Shown here one piece after another: positions 28,767 to 38,150 of a stretch of 64,000 nucleotides of DNA. Location: assembly GCA_963758025.1 (NCBI GenBank), contig CAVWUA010000006.1, forward strand, positions 992,001 to 1,056,000, read 5' to 3'. Each line of letters starts with the position of its first letter. Positions within the stretch are counted from its first letter, which is position 1. A model generated the notes under the pieces. The model was not told the DNA's origin, searched no databases, and saw only the letters and a list, made by a program, of their open reading frames with translations. A program made the translations under genes and the position numbers. The DNA is from CAVWUA01 sp963758025 (lineage in GTDB: Bacteria > Planctomycetota > Planctomycetia > Isosphaerales > Isosphaeraceae).

Positions 28767-29458
28767 TCAATGCGCTTGCCCGGGCCGGGTCCAGCAGGCG
28801 ACCCAGGCCATGGGTAATCCCTCGTAACGGCGGGCTCGGGGCAGACGCGCGGCCAGCTCGGCCGTCATGAGCAGAGCACGCTCGCCGAGCAAGTCCAGGC
28901 CCGCGGAAGCGGCGGCGGCCAGGTAGTCGGTGATCGCGCGATGCTCGGTGAAGATCGGCCGGCGCTGCCCGGTCTCCGGGTCGATGAACCGCGCGGTGTC
29001 GCCCGCTCCGGTGCGCTCGGGATGGAGCGCCGAGAGCACGCAACGTCCCCCCGGCGCCAGCACGCGGGCCACCTCGCCGAGCGCTCCGCGTAAATCGGTC
29101 AGGTGCTCGGCCACCAGCCCCAGCACCACCAGGTCAAACGTCCGATCCGGCAGCGGCAAAGGGGCTGGCAAGACGTGATGCACCCACACAATGGGATGGT
29201 CCCGGAGCTTGCGGCGGGCCTGGGCCATCATCTCCGGGCAGGCGTCGATCGCCACGACCTGCGCGCCCCCTCGACCAGGGCCCGTGTGTGTCGTCCGGTG
29301 CCGCAGCCCAGGTCCAGCGCCCGGCGACCCGTCAACGGTCCGAACCAGCGCTGGACCTCCGGCTCCTCCAGCGGGATCAGGGGGTTGCCGTCGTCATCGT
29401 AACAGGAAGCCCAGGCGGCATATCCTTCGCGAACCGGCAACACGTCGGGCCGACTCAT
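28767..29458 (-). CDS. Class I SAM-dependent methyltransferase; frameshifted
   Basis: From the start at 29458, MSRPDVLPVREGYAAWASCY leads to the SAM-binding motif I LDLGCGTGRHTRALVE, then a break near 29250 (-1 in a run of five G) and continuation as AQVVAIDACPEMMAQARRKL. Motifs FDLVVLGLVAEHLTDL and EVARVLAPGGRCVLSALHPE are class I methyltransferase post-I and motif II/III features. The total is about 230 residues. The neighbours give no clue to substrate. An ubiquinone or small-molecule O-methyltransferase is possible, but no family-specific residue is visible. Confidence 0.8.
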
Positions 29459-29629
29459 CGCGGTTGTCCTCTTGGACAGATGACCAGTACGTCTGCGGCC
29501 AGATATATCGCAAATGGGGAGCGAAGTCCAGTCGGGAAATCAACGCAACGACCCCGGCTCGTCATGGCGACGGGCCGGGGTCGTGCGAATGGACGATCTG
29601 TTGGCGTCGGTCGAACCGACGCGATGGGA

Positions 29630-30085
29630 TCAGGGGAAGGCACCCGGGGGCGGGACCATCTCTCCGGGCGGGACAGCGCCTGGAGCGGCGGGCATCACGC
29701 CTTCGCCGGGAAGCGGAGCCTCGGGCTCCAGCACGTTAACATTGGTCGGCCGGTTCGGGATATTCTGCGTCGGTTCCAGCGCACCGGCAGCCGGTGGCGG
29801 CGGGCCGACCGGGCCGACGGCGGGTTCCGCCGGGCCGGGGTCCATGCCCATGGCCTGCATGCGAGCCCGCTGCGTCGCCGCGTGGGTGTTGGCCCACGGG
29901 AACGACGGACCAGGCGGGAAGTACTGCACGTCATCGTACATGTACTTGCCCGACGGCAAGGTCATGCCGGCGTATTCCACCTGACAGCCGACCGACGGCA
30001 AGATGTAGCCGATGGCCAGGCCGATCCAAAGCGCCAGGCGGCGGCCCCTCACGCCGCGCGGCGTTCCCTCTCGGGGGGATGACAT
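29630..30085 (-). CDS. Pro-rich lipoprotein
   Basis: A start at 30085 follows AAGGAGGGAA. The product has an N-terminal Arg-rich region, a hydrophobic helix (LALWIGLAIGYILPSVGC) ending in a lipobox-like SVGC, then VEYAGMTLPSGKYMYDDVQY and a long Pro/Ala/Gly tail. The total is 151 residues. The cysteine would be lipid-modified, placing it on a membrane facing the periplasm. I do not recognise the mature region. It lies between the convergent end region of the methyltransferase gene and a divergent secreted protein. Confidence 0.6.
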   Translation of the reverse strand: MSSPREGTPRGVRGRRLALWIGLAIGYILPSVGCQVEYAGMTLPSGKYMYDDVQYFPPGPSFPWANTHAATQRARMQAMGMDPGPAEPAVGPVGPPPPAAGALEPTQNIPNRPTNVNVLEPEAPLPGEGVMPAAPGAVPPGEMVPPPGAFP

Positions 30086-30586
30086 CGCGTTCCCTCCTTG
30101 GTCGTTCAGAGCGGCGGCCGCTCCTGGCCGCCGCGTTGGCATCCGTTCCAACATCCACCCCCGCCGCAAGCGGCCTTGAGGGTCGGCCCCGGGCGCACGC
30201 ACCTACCAGACGCCGGCATTGCGGAGTACGGTCGGGCCGATTGCCAGGTTTCCGTCACAGGAAAGGAATCGGCCGATCGGGGCGGTCAAGCCCAATGATT
30301 CCGGGAAATCGTGCCCACCGCCGATCCTCAACAGGGTTCGGAGGCCCCAGGTTCGACCCTCCGAACCCAGGTTCGTTGAGCCGGGGGACCCCAATGGCCG
30401 ACAACCCGTGGCACCCAATATTCAATATAACTCCTTCCCATTCCATAGATTGCGTCGAATCCTGATAGATTTCGACGAGGAGTTTTCAACACATCCCATC
30501 CGAGATTTCGGGGGACTCGTCGAAGAACCCGACGATGCGCCCGGTTTCTTCACCTTTGCGTTCCAATCCCGCTGAGGAGATGATCC
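30086..30586. other. Divergent promoter region with perfect hairpin
   Basis: A 500-bp gene-free stretch separates the lipoprotein and the secreted protein at 30587. It contains a perfect 11-bp inverted repeat, GGGTTCGGAGG 30334-30344 and CCTCCGAACCC 30358-30368, with CAGGTTCG repeated inside the loop and again just after. No other structure stands out. Confidence 0.5.
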
Positions 30587-31186
30587 ATGAGATTTCCAAC
30601 CTTCGCCCTGACCGTCGTCGTCGCCGTGCTATGCGTCGCTCACCTCCAGGCCGAGCCCCCGGCGCAGGACGGACAGGCGGCGCCGAGCGAGCTGGGGTTT
30701 CTGGAAACCGGCAAGGATTATGTGATCCGCTTCAGCAATGATATCGACCTGTTCACCATGACCAAGAGCGGCGTCAGCGAGACGACCTACACGACCGAGA
30801 ACGGAGAAACCAAAAAGGGCAGGCCGGCGACCTGGCGCATGACGCTCCGGGTGGAGTTTTTCCGGGTCGTCCGCCTCGGGGGCGGCTCCTGGGCCTTGCT
30901 GGAGCATCCCGAGAAGAAGGACGAGATCGCCCGCTGGAACGGCAAGCGCCGGGCGATGGCGATCCTCGGGAGCGAAGCCGCTCACGAACTCGAAGCCACT
31001 CCCGACGGCAAGGAACGTCTGGAGAGGCTCCGTGAGGCCGCCGCGCGGGAAATCGAGACAACGCGGACGTGGGTCAACCTTGACCACGCCATCGCCATCA
31101 CCGACGTGCCGACGCAGATTGCCAAGATGAAACTCACGGTCCAGTCGGTCGAGATTCGCGACGACGACGACAAGTCGAACGAATAA
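30587..31186 (+). CDS. Secreted hypothetical protein
   Basis: The start follows GAGGAGATGATCC. The 199-residue product has a signal peptide (MRFPTFALTVVVAVLCVAHL) and a mature domain rich in charged residues, e.g. FLETGKDYVIRFSNDIDLFT, then WRMTLRVEFFRVVRLGGGSW and LTVQSVEIRDDDDKSNE. It has mixed alpha/beta character without Cys motifs. I do not recognise the family. The good ribosome-binding site and codon use support it as a real gene. It is convergent with the orphan ABC ATPase, 23 bp apart. Confidence 0.7.
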   Translation: MRFPTFALTVVVAVLCVAHLQAEPPAQDGQAAPSELGFLETGKDYVIRFSNDIDLFTMTKSGVSETTYTTENGETKKGRPATWRMTLRVEFFRVVRLGGGSWALLEHPEKKDEIARWNGKRRAMAILGSEAAHELEATPDGKERLERLREAAAREIETTRTWVNLDHAIAITDVPTQIAKMKLTVQSVEIRDDDDKSNE

Positions 31187-31209
31187 ATCGAGAGCCTTGA
31201 TTCTCCGCG

Positions 31210-32730
31210 TCAGGACGCCTCGGCCGCGTGGTGATCCAGGAACCGCGTCGCCGCGTGCATGATGGTTTCCTCGGTCGCCTCGGCGCGGGGCAGTACGGCG
31301 GTCAGGCGTCCCTCGCAGAGCACCAGAATGCGGTCGCAGACGGCCAGCAGCTCGGGCAGCTCGCTGGAGGTCATGATGATGCTGACCCCTTCGTGCCCGG
31401 CGAGCTGGCGGATCAGGGCGTAGATCTCGGCCTTCGCCCCCACGTCGATCCCGCGCGTCGGTTCGTCCAGCAGGAGCACCCGCGGCGTGCTCAGAAGCCA
31501 GCGGGCGATGATGCACTTCTGCTGATTCCCGCCCGAGAGGCTCGTGATCGGCGCATCACTGCTCGCGGTCTTGATGCCGTGCCGCTCGATCGCGTGAAGG
31601 ACGGCCCGATGCTCGGCGTAAGCCGAGACGAAGCCGACGTGGGCGAGGGAACCCAGGTGGGCCAGGGTGATGTTCTCGGCGACAGTCATCTCGGTGAAGA
31701 GGCCGAGGTTCTTGCGGTCCTCCGTCACCAGGGCCACGCCCGCGTCGATCGCCTCGGCCGGGTGGCGGAAGCGGACGGGATGGCCGTCGAGCCGGATCGT
31801 CCCGGAGGGGGCCACCGGACTGGCGCCGAAGAGGGCTTCCAGAAGCTCGGTCCGCCCCGCCCCGAGCAGGCCGGCCACCCCCAGCACCTCGCCCCGGTGC
31901 AACGCGAAGTTGATCCCGTGCAGGGCCGGCCGGCCGATCCCCGGCGGCTTCGGCAGCGAGAGGTTCTCGACCTCCAGCACGGTCTTGCCGGCGTGCGAAA
32001 CATGATCGAGGTGCAGCGTGGCGATCTCGCGGCCGACCATCCAGGCGATGACCTGCGACGGCTCCGTCTCGCTCCGGGAAGCACTCGCCACGAACCGCCC
32101 GTCGCGCAGCACGGTCACGGAGTCGGCCAGGGTGAAGACCTCGTTCATCTTGTGCGAGATGTACAGGACGGTCTTCCCCGCCTTTCGCAGGTCGGCGATG
32201 ACGCGAAACAACCGGGCGACCTCGGCATCCGAGAGCGCGGAGGTCGGCTCGTCCATGATGAGGATCTCGGCGTCGAAGGCGAGGGCCTTGGCGATCTCGA
32301 CCATCTGCTGATCGCCGATCCGCAGGTCCCCCACCTGCGCTCTCGGCGAGATCGGCGTGCCGAGCCTCTGGAATAGCTCCGCGCAGCGGGCCTCCATCGC
32401 GCGGTTATCAAGCATCCCGAGCCACCCGCGCTTCTCCCGCCCGAGGAAGACGTTGGCCGCGACGCTCAGATCGGGCACGAGGTTCAGTTCCTGGTGGATG
32501 ATCCGCACGCCGGCATCCTCGGCATCGCGCGGCCCGCCGAAATCCACCGGCCGCCCTTCGAGCAGGATGCGACCCTCGAAGTCGGTGATCGCGCCGGCGA
32601 GGATCTTCATCAAGGTGCTCTTGCCCGCGCCGTTCTCGCCGCAGACGGCATGCACCTCCCCCGCGCGGGCCTCGAACGTCACGTCATCCAGCGCGTGCAC
32701 CCCACCGAAGTGCTTGGTGATGTGCTCCAT
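31210..32730 (-). CDS. Sugar ABC transporter ATP-binding protein (RbsA/XylG type), orphan
   Basis: The 506-residue product has two fused nucleotide-binding domains. Domain 1 has Walker A GENGAGKST, signature RIGDQQMVEIAKAL and Walker B ILIMDEPTSAL. Domain 2 has a degenerate Walker A (GLLGAGRTEL), signature LSGGNQQKCIIARWLL and DEPTRGID. This is the monosaccharide (ribose/galactose/xylose) importer ATPase. No permease or periplasmic binding protein is adjacent, so partners must be elsewhere. I start at MEHITKHFGG (32730), which matches the family; a longer frame to 32868 overlaps the small upstream gene. The reading frame is intact. Confidence 0.9.
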   Translation of the reverse strand: MEHITKHFGGVHALDDVTFEARAGEVHAVCGENGAGKSTLMKILAGAITDFEGRILLEGRPVDFGGPRDAEDAGVRIIHQELNLVPDLSVAANVFLGREKRGWLGMLDNRAMEARCAELFQRLGTPISPRAQVGDLRIGDQQMVEIAKALAFDAEILIMDEPTSALSDAEVARLFRVIADLRKAGKTVLYISHKMNEVFTLADSVTVLRDGRFVASASRSETEPSQVIAWMVGREIATLHLDHVSHAGKTVLEVENLSLPKPPGIGRPALHGINFALHRGEVLGVAGLLGAGRTELLEALFGASPVAPSGTIRLDGHPVRFRHPAEAIDAGVALVTEDRKNLGLFTEMTVAENITLAHLGSLAHVGFVSAYAEHRAVLHAIERHGIKTASSDAPITSLSGGNQQKCIIARWLLSTPRVLLLDEPTRGIDVGAKAEIYALIRQLAGHEGVSIIMTSSELPELLAVCDRILVLCEGRLTAVLPRAEATEETIMHAATRFLDHHAAEAS

Positions 32731-32752
32731 GCGGATGCGGACGGGGGATGAG

Positions 32753-32944
32753 CTAGCTTCTTTGGAGCTTTCGACTTGTGTCACCGGGTTGGGCCTCGGA
32801 TCGACGCTTGCCTCGTTCCTTGACCATCGTCTGAAACGTATCGACGGCCTTTCTGACTTCGCGGACATAGACTTGATAGCGCTCCGCGAACTCCTTGTCG
32901 ATTTTTTGGCGTTCTTCTTCGCTGAGATACGGTTTCACGGCCAT
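32753..32944 (-). CDS. Small helical hypothetical protein
   Basis: The 63-residue product MAVKPYLSEEERQKIDKEFA... is charged and helical (residues 8-45), with no known motif. It starts 10 bp after the truncated GAF gene and ends 22 bp before the ABC ATPase, on the same strand, so it is probably part of an operon remnant. A weak AGGAT ribosome-binding site is present. The function is unknown. Confidence 0.45.
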   Translation of the reverse strand: MAVKPYLSEEERQKIDKEFAERYQVYVREVRKAVDTFQTMVKERGKRRSEAQPGDTSRKLQRS

Positions 32945-32954
32945 GAGCTCAATC

Positions 32955-33230
32955 CTAGCGGAGGATTTCGAGGATGAAAGCTTCCAAGTTCAATCGCGCC
33001 GCGAACTCCTTCATGAAGATTTCCAGCGCCGCTCGGTCCTCCTCTTTGAATTGGTCCGTGACGTTGGTGTCGATCACGAGAGCCGCGACACTTTCGTCAC
33101 TACCAAAATGAAGTATCGGGTAAGCGATCAGGGATTTCAAGTAAACCCTCTGCTCGTCATCGAAATAGAAGTCTGGTTCTCGAGTTGCGTCCGGAACAAT
33201 GAGCGGCTTTTGTTCTTCCCTCGTTCCCAC
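32955..33230 (-). pseudogene. Truncated GAF-domain protein
   Basis: The visible 91 residues, VPDATREPDFYFDDEQRVYL, then SLIAYPILHFGSDESVAALV, then FMKEFAARLNLEAFILEILR, are the C-terminal half of a GAF domain. The open frame begins inside the repeat at 33222 rather than in a normal GAF N-terminus, so the 5' part has been lost or displaced by the repeat cluster. The remnant lies at the head of the small gene-ABC ATPase group. It might still be translated from a start in the repeat, but I treat it as degraded. Confidence 0.6.
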
Positions 33231-33314
33231 GCTCGGAACGGTGAATCAATGACTTGCCGGATTTCGAGGGAACCAGGAGCCCCTGGTTTCGTGCAGGTTG
33301 TGAACGCATTGTTC
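33222..33314. repeat. Interspersed repeat, copy B
   Basis: It is homologous to 13694-13786. Its start holds CGTTCCCACGCTCGGAACG, a palindrome with 6-bp arms. It continues TGCCGGATTTCGAGGGAACC and ends near TTGTTCCC. It abuts the truncated GAF gene on one side and the palindromic repeat cluster on the other. Confidence 0.7.
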
Positions 33315-33570
33315 CCAGGGGGAGCATCCGAGAGTCAGGGGCAATGCCCTTGTCTTCCGCCCCAAAGGGGCAGCATTCGAGAGCCAGGGGCAACGCCCCT
33401 GGAACCCGAATCACAAGCCATAACCCCGCCCTGAAGGGGCGGATTTCGCCGTCTTCCGCGGGACGGAATCCGCCCCTTCAGGGCGAGGAAGAACGAGAGC
33501 GTTTGAGCCGTTTTCCAGGTCCAGGGGCGTTGCCCCTGGCTATTGAATGCTGCCCCTTCGGGGCGAAGGC
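33310..33570. repeat. Composite cluster of palindromic repeats
   Basis: Within 260 bp there are several palindromes. CCAGGGGCAACGCCCCTGG lies at 33384-33402. Its reverse-complement relative CCAGGGGCGTTGCCCCTGG lies at 33521-33539. A 19-bp arm CGCCCTGAAGGGGCGGATT at 33427-33445 is matched perfectly by AATCCGCCCCTTCAGGGCG at 33467-33485. Flanking copies of GGGGCAGCATTCGAGAG / ATTGAATGCTGCCCC and a degenerate GAGCATCCGAGAGTCAGGGGC copy near 33320 add a nested structure. It resembles REP/BIME-like arrays common in planctomycete intergenic DNA. No transposase is nearby. Confidence 0.8.
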
Positions 33571-33664
33571 ATGACGTTCCTGATCCGCACGGAGAGCATG
33601 GCAACCCGAGGACATATGTGCCAACCACCTAACTCTTATGCAAAATAAATTCACTGGCGCAAAT

Positions 33665-35200
33665 TCATTGTTCCACACCCACGGCCCTCGCCATCTGTTC
33701 CATCATCGCACGTTCGGAGATCCCCATCCAGCAATGTCCCTGTCCCACGCCGTACGTGATCGTCCCCTCGAACGGCGGGTTGGCCTGGCGGAGGAAGGTG
33801 TCGAGCCGGTGGACGGCGTTGTTCAGGAAGTAGTCGTCGGCCTCGCCGACCCAGATGTGCAGCTTTCCGCGCAGCTTCGGGCCGAGGGTCTTCCAGTTCG
33901 CCTCCAGGATCATCCGGAGATCATATTTCTGCCAGTGATGGGTAACGGCCCGGTTGATCGCGCCGGTGGCCGGGTCCCAGAGCGGCACGGGGTGGCCGTC
34001 GGGTCCGCGCGGGCCATACGTCGCGTTCCACGCGCCCCACTGCTTGCCGGAGGTCGTGTAGCTGTCACCGATGCCCAGCAGGTTCTCCATGCGGCATTCG
34101 TGCCGCATCGTGTAGCGGACGTCACCGCTGAGGTCGCGGGCGGACGGGCGCTCGAAGCCATACGCGTTGATGTAGGCGTTCGCGTCTTCGTAGATGTTCA
34201 CGAGCTGGAAGGAGCGAAAATCGACGCTATCCGGGCAGAAGGCCCAGGCCCCCTGGAACTGGTCGGGGTAAAAGATCTGGAGTGCCAGGGCGACCCATCC
34301 TCCCGTCGAGCCCCCATCGACGACGCGGCTCCGGCCGTGGCCGATCCCGCGGAACGTGCGTTCGACGTGCGGGATCAGCTCGGTCAGGACGGCGTCGCCA
34401 TACGGCCCGTGGTTGGCCGAGTTCACCTGGTACGGGTCGCCGAGCGGGCCATCGCCGTCGAGGTGCAGGAGGATCATGCGCGGGGCGTCGTCGGCATTCC
34501 ACGCCTCGCGGAACGGAGACCCCGGCTCCATCATCGAGAGAACCTCCGTGTAGCGCGTTCCGATAACCGCCGATGTGGACCCGCAAGGGATAGCGCCGAG
34601 AGGCCTCACGGTCGAACCCGCGCGGCAGGATCACCCCGGCGCGGAGCGCGATCGGCCGACCGTGGAAGCGGCTCAGGAGCTTCGACGGCACCTCGACGAA
34701 ACGCACCTGTTCGGTCCCCTCGGGAAGCGGCTCGGGAGGGAGCTCCCGATTCAGGGTCAGACGGACCGTGCCCCCTTCGGCCGGATCGAGCCGCAGGGTC
34801 CGCACGTCGCTGACGAGGTTGCCGGGGGCGGCGGGCGAGCCGTGGTCTCGGTCGCGGTCGAACAGGGCCTGAAGGTGGTACGTGCCGGCGGGCAGGTGGG
34901 ACAGATTCTCGATCGGAAAGGTCAAAGCGGTCGCGTCGAGCACTCCGGGGGCGTCCGTCGCGAGCCCCGACACGTCGCGAGCCAGGGCAGGGGGGATGTC
35001 GCGCCCCGTCCGGCCGAGCGTCCGGTACGGCTCGGAACGTCTGCGGGGACTCAGGATCACGAACAGGCGGCCGTCCATTGGCTGTGCCCGCAAGCCCGCC
35101 GCCGGCGCGACCTCGAACCGCAAGGCCGTCTCCGCGCCAGCGCCGTCGCCGGCAGCGCGGCCAGCGTGAGCGCCAGCGGGACGATCCCCTGACTCGACAT
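33665..35200 (-). CDS. Secreted alpha/beta-hydrolase esterase (EsxA/esterase D-like); frameshifted
   Basis: The start at 35200 follows AGGGGGAGGG and gives a signal peptide, MSSQGIVPLALTLAALPATA. An N-terminal domain of about 200 residues (FVILSPRRRSEPYRTLG, LPAGTYHLQALFDRDRDHGS) precedes the catalytic domain, with the nucleophile elbow VVDGGSTGGWVAL (GGSTGG) and a later LHIWVGEADDYF and GQGHCWMG (Asp and His candidates). The total is about 510 residues. The frame breaks near 35133 (-1) and 34575 (+1). It is probably a periplasmic esterase acting on acylated sugars; the substrate is unknown. Confidence 0.78.
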
Positions 35201-35488
35201 GCGTGATCCCTCCCCCTTCTGGATACGCCTCCCTGTTTCGGGCTCGCCGTGCGGACCTCCCGCAATACGGGGATGCGTATGAGAATGGTTCCCGCCCTGG
35301 CGTGGCGGACGTCCCATGGTACGCCAGGATCGATTCCGGCGCAAGGCGTTGAAAAGGGATTCTCGACGCCGACGATACTCCCATTGAATTCGTTAGGGAC
35401 CGGTCGCGCGCCGTTGTATGATCGAACCGTGACGCAGGCGCGGTGTGGCGGCGCGCCGCGAAATCCTTCTCCCTCGGTCGATCCTCAC

Positions 35489-35992
35489 GTGAATACCGAA
35501 ACGCCTGTCGAACCGACCTTGACGTGTCCGCATTGCACGACGACGCTCGTGGCCAAGGGAGTCGCCAGCGGGACCTGGCTGCGCTGTCCGGGCTGCGGGC
35601 GCCCCGTGCAGTTCCGTGACCCGGTCAAGAAGAAGCCGGCACCCCCGCCGCCTCCACCGTTGCCGGAGCCGGACATCGCGCCGGCAAGACCACCCTGGAC
35701 CACGGCGACGGAGCCGAAGTCGTCGCCGTCGGTGCCGACGGCCGACGACCTGCCGACCGTGCCTCCCGGCGTCCCCTGGTACATAGAGCCCCGGCAGGTC
35801 TCGCGACGGTCGAGCCTCTTCCAGATCTTCGTCCTGGCGATCCTGTCGGGATTCGCCCAGGGGATTTTCGTCCGGTTCTTCCTCGGAAGAGCGAACGGAA
35901 GCGAGTTATTCGTGAGCTGGATCTTCGGCTTCCTCATGGCGTGGATCATCGGCATGATGACCGCCGGGACGGGGCGACCGGGAGACCTCTGA
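35489..35992 (+). CDS. Zinc-ribbon protein with C-terminal membrane helices
   Basis: Translation from a GTG at 35489 gives about 167 residues: an N-terminal zinc ribbon (CPHCTTTLVAKGVASGTWLR, then CPGCG) with two CxxC knuckles, a Pro-rich linker (about residues 45-90, KKKPAPPPPPPLPEPD), then two hydrophobic segments (LFQIFVLAILSGFAQGIFV and LFVSWIFGFLMAWIIGMM). This layout of ribbon-linker-membrane is frequent in planctomycetes. No ribosome-binding site is clear, so the start may be elsewhere. It lies 46 bp before the acyltransferase gene on the same strand. Confidence 0.65.
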   Translation: MNTETPVEPTLTCPHCTTTLVAKGVASGTWLRCPGCGRPVQFRDPVKKKPAPPPPPPLPEPDIAPARPPWTTATEPKSSPSVPTADDLPTVPPGVPWYIEPRQVSRRSSLFQIFVLAILSGFAQGIFVRFFLGRANGSELFVSWIFGFLMAWIIGMMTAGTGRPGDL

Positions 35993-36038
35993 CCGTCGCC
36001 TTGCGGACGGTCCACCATGTTCTGAAGGGAGTTCCCCC

Positions 36039-37302
36039 ATGCACCGGCTTCCTCTGGCCGATCAGCTCCCGTATCACTTCCACGCTCCGCGGCTCAGTCG
36101 GTTCTGTGTGCGGGTGTCGCGGGGGTATCGCCGTCACATGCTCCGCGCCGAGCACCAGATCATCGGGATCGACACCGAAGGGTTCGACCGTTTGACCGGC
36201 GTGCTGGGCCGGGGAGATGGCGTGCTCCTGACCGCCAACCACTGCGGCCGCGCCGACGGTCTGGTGATGATCGACCTGGCCGAGCGCGCGGGGCATCCCG
36301 CCTGCGTGATGGCGGCCTTCCAGATCTTCCACGGCAGCGCGGGCCTGCGGCACTGGATTTTCCCAAGGATGGGGATCTTTCCCGTGGACCGCGAGGGCTC
36401 GGACCTCTCGGCGTTCAAGGCCGGGGTCGATGTGCTGGTTCAGGCTAAAAACCCCTTGATCCTCTTCCCCGAGGGCGAAGTTTATCACCTGGCCGACCGC
36501 CTGACCCCCTTGCGCGAGGGGGCGGCGTCGCTGGCCTTGACGGCCGCGAAGCGCCTGGCCGACCAGGGGCGGACCGTCCACGTCGTTCCGATCGGTCTGA
36601 AGTATCGCTTTCCCGAGGGGTACGATCCCCGCCCCGCCTTCGATCGCCTGATGAGCAGCCTCGAATCCCGCTTGACCTGGCGGCCCCGCGTCGGCCGGTC
36701 GATCGTCGAGCGCATCTACGGATTCGCCGAGGCCCTCCTCACGTTGAAGGAGCTGGAGTACCTCGACGCTTGCCAGTGCGGCACACTCAAGGAACGGATC
36801 GTCGGGCTACGGTCGCACATCCTGAACGACATGGAGGACCGGCGCCGGGGCAAACGCCACGAGGACCAGCCGGTGCCGGTCCGGGTGAAGGAATTGCGTC
36901 GGGCCTGCCTGGGTGCCCTGGCCGAGCCGACAACGACCCCGGAGGAGGCCTTGCGGCTGCGTCACGACCTGGACGACATCTTCCTCGTCGTCCAGGCGTT
37001 CAGCTATCCCGGCGATTACGTGACCGAGCATCCGACCCTCGACCGCGTGGCCGAGACCCTGATGAAGCTGAACGAGGACCTGCTGGGCGTCGAGACCGCC
37101 CCGCCGCTCGGACCTCGGCGCGCGGTCGCTGCGGATCGGCGAGCCGATCGACGCCGGCGCCCTGCTGGCCGAGGCCGGCAAACCCCGCGTCGCCGCGCCC
37201 CGGCTGACCGCCGAGCTGGAGCGCCGGATGCAAGCGCTGCTCGACGAGATCGGACCGGGGCGGATGCTGGAGCCGTCGGCGGTCGTCGCGGGATCGGCGT
37301 GA
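36039..37302 (+). CDS. 1-acyl-glycerol-3-phosphate acyltransferase family (PlsC-like); frameshifted at the C-terminus
   Basis: The start follows AGGGAGTTCCCCC. The acyltransferase motif I appears as TANHCGRADGLVMID (H-x4-D pattern), motif III as LILFPEGEVYHLAD and motif II as GIFPVDREGSDLS. A C-terminal region of about 150 residues (EDQPVPVRVKELRRACLGAL) follows, with a break near 37110 (one extra G after CTC). Afterwards DLGARSLRIGEPIDAGALLA and PRLTAELERRMQALL finish the frame at 37302. It probably esterifies lysophosphatidic acid in the inner membrane. The C-terminal extension is longer than in minimal PlsC (about 240 residues). Confidence 0.85.
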
Positions 37303-37306
37303 GCGG

Positions 37307-38122
37307 TCAATTCCCGTCTTCCGGCACGAACCCGAGTTGTTCGGCGGCCTCGTGGAGGCTCCAGCGGGTTCCGGGATTGTTCGACAGGCCGTTGACGACG
37401 ACGAACGCCCCTTCCTCCAGCTCGGCCTCGACGGCGCGGGTGAAAAGCCGCACGCAATCGGCGTTCGAGAGCCAGAGGGCCCTGGCCCAGTCATCGGGCA
37501 GGGTTTCGGGACGATTCTCGCCCCGCTGCGTCCAGCCGATCCGCAAGGCGACGAAGGTCAGGCCGAACGTCTGCGAGAGGCTGCGCCCCAGCCGCTCCCC
37601 CATCAGCTTGGTCGCGCCATAGGCGTTGCCCGGTTTCGGGGGCAGGTCCACGGTGATCGGCCCGTCGCCCGAATCGCGATACCCCCCCATCGCATGGTTG
37701 GAACTGGCGAAGACAACCCGCTCGACCCCGGCCCGGATCGCGGCGTTCAGAACGTTCGCCATCGCGTCGATGTTCGGCCGGCTGAGTTCCTCCCACGTGG
37801 CGAACTCGTTCGGGTTGGCCGCGAGATGGACGACGGTGTCCACCTCGTCAAACAGGTCCATCCACTCCTCATGCGGCTCGGCGAGGTCGGCGAGGATCAC
37901 GTCGGGATCGCCCGAATCGAACGCATGATCGAGCAGCACCAGCTCGTAACTCTCGGCCCACGCCGCGCGGAGCTTCCGACCAATGTTACCCGAGGCCCCG
38001 GTGATCAAGACCGTCCGGGGCTCCTCCGGGAACATTTCGCCGGTTGGATCGATAATGGGAAAATCGGCATGGCGCCCTTGAGACGGAGCGTCCGGCTCGT
38101 CGGGATAGGAATCGGAACCCAT
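37307..38122 (-). CDS. NAD-dependent epimerase/dehydratase (uronate-dehydrogenase-like)
   Basis: The start at 38122 follows GAAGGACAG and gives 271 residues. The Rossmann motif TVLITGASGNIGRKLRAAW and the catalytic YGATK (NAYGATKLMGERLGR), with a Ser in FASSNHAMGGY, define an extended short-chain dehydrogenase. The HAMGG/EELSRPNIDAMANVL features resemble uronate dehydrogenases and related sugar epimerases. It is cytoplasmic. The gene ends 4 bp after the convergent PlsC-like gene. The neighbouring GH88 enzyme at 39848 makes a uronate-catabolism theme plausible. Confidence 0.82.
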   Translation of the reverse strand: MGSDSYPDEPDAPSQGRHADFPIIDPTGEMFPEEPRTVLITGASGNIGRKLRAAWAESYELVLLDHAFDSGDPDVILADLAEPHEEWMDLFDEVDTVVHLAANPNEFATWEELSRPNIDAMANVLNAAIRAGVERVVFASSNHAMGGYRDSGDGPITVDLPPKPGNAYGATKLMGERLGRSLSQTFGLTFVALRIGWTQRGENRPETLPDDWARALWLSNADCVRLFTRAVEAELEEGAFVVVNGLSNNPGTRWSLHEAAEQLGFVPEDGN

Positions 38123-38150
38123 GAATCTGTCCTTCGACACGAGAAGCCGG

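Noticed and set aside
28273..29043. Long minus-strand frame containing repeated KTKPAGF peptides
   Set aside because: It covers the tandem repeat and the out-of-frame part of the methyltransferase gene; the repeated peptide follows from the DNA repeat.
33222..33570. Possible CRISPR array, because of the closely spaced repeats
   Set aside because: The repeats are palindromes of different types without regular spacers or cas genes.
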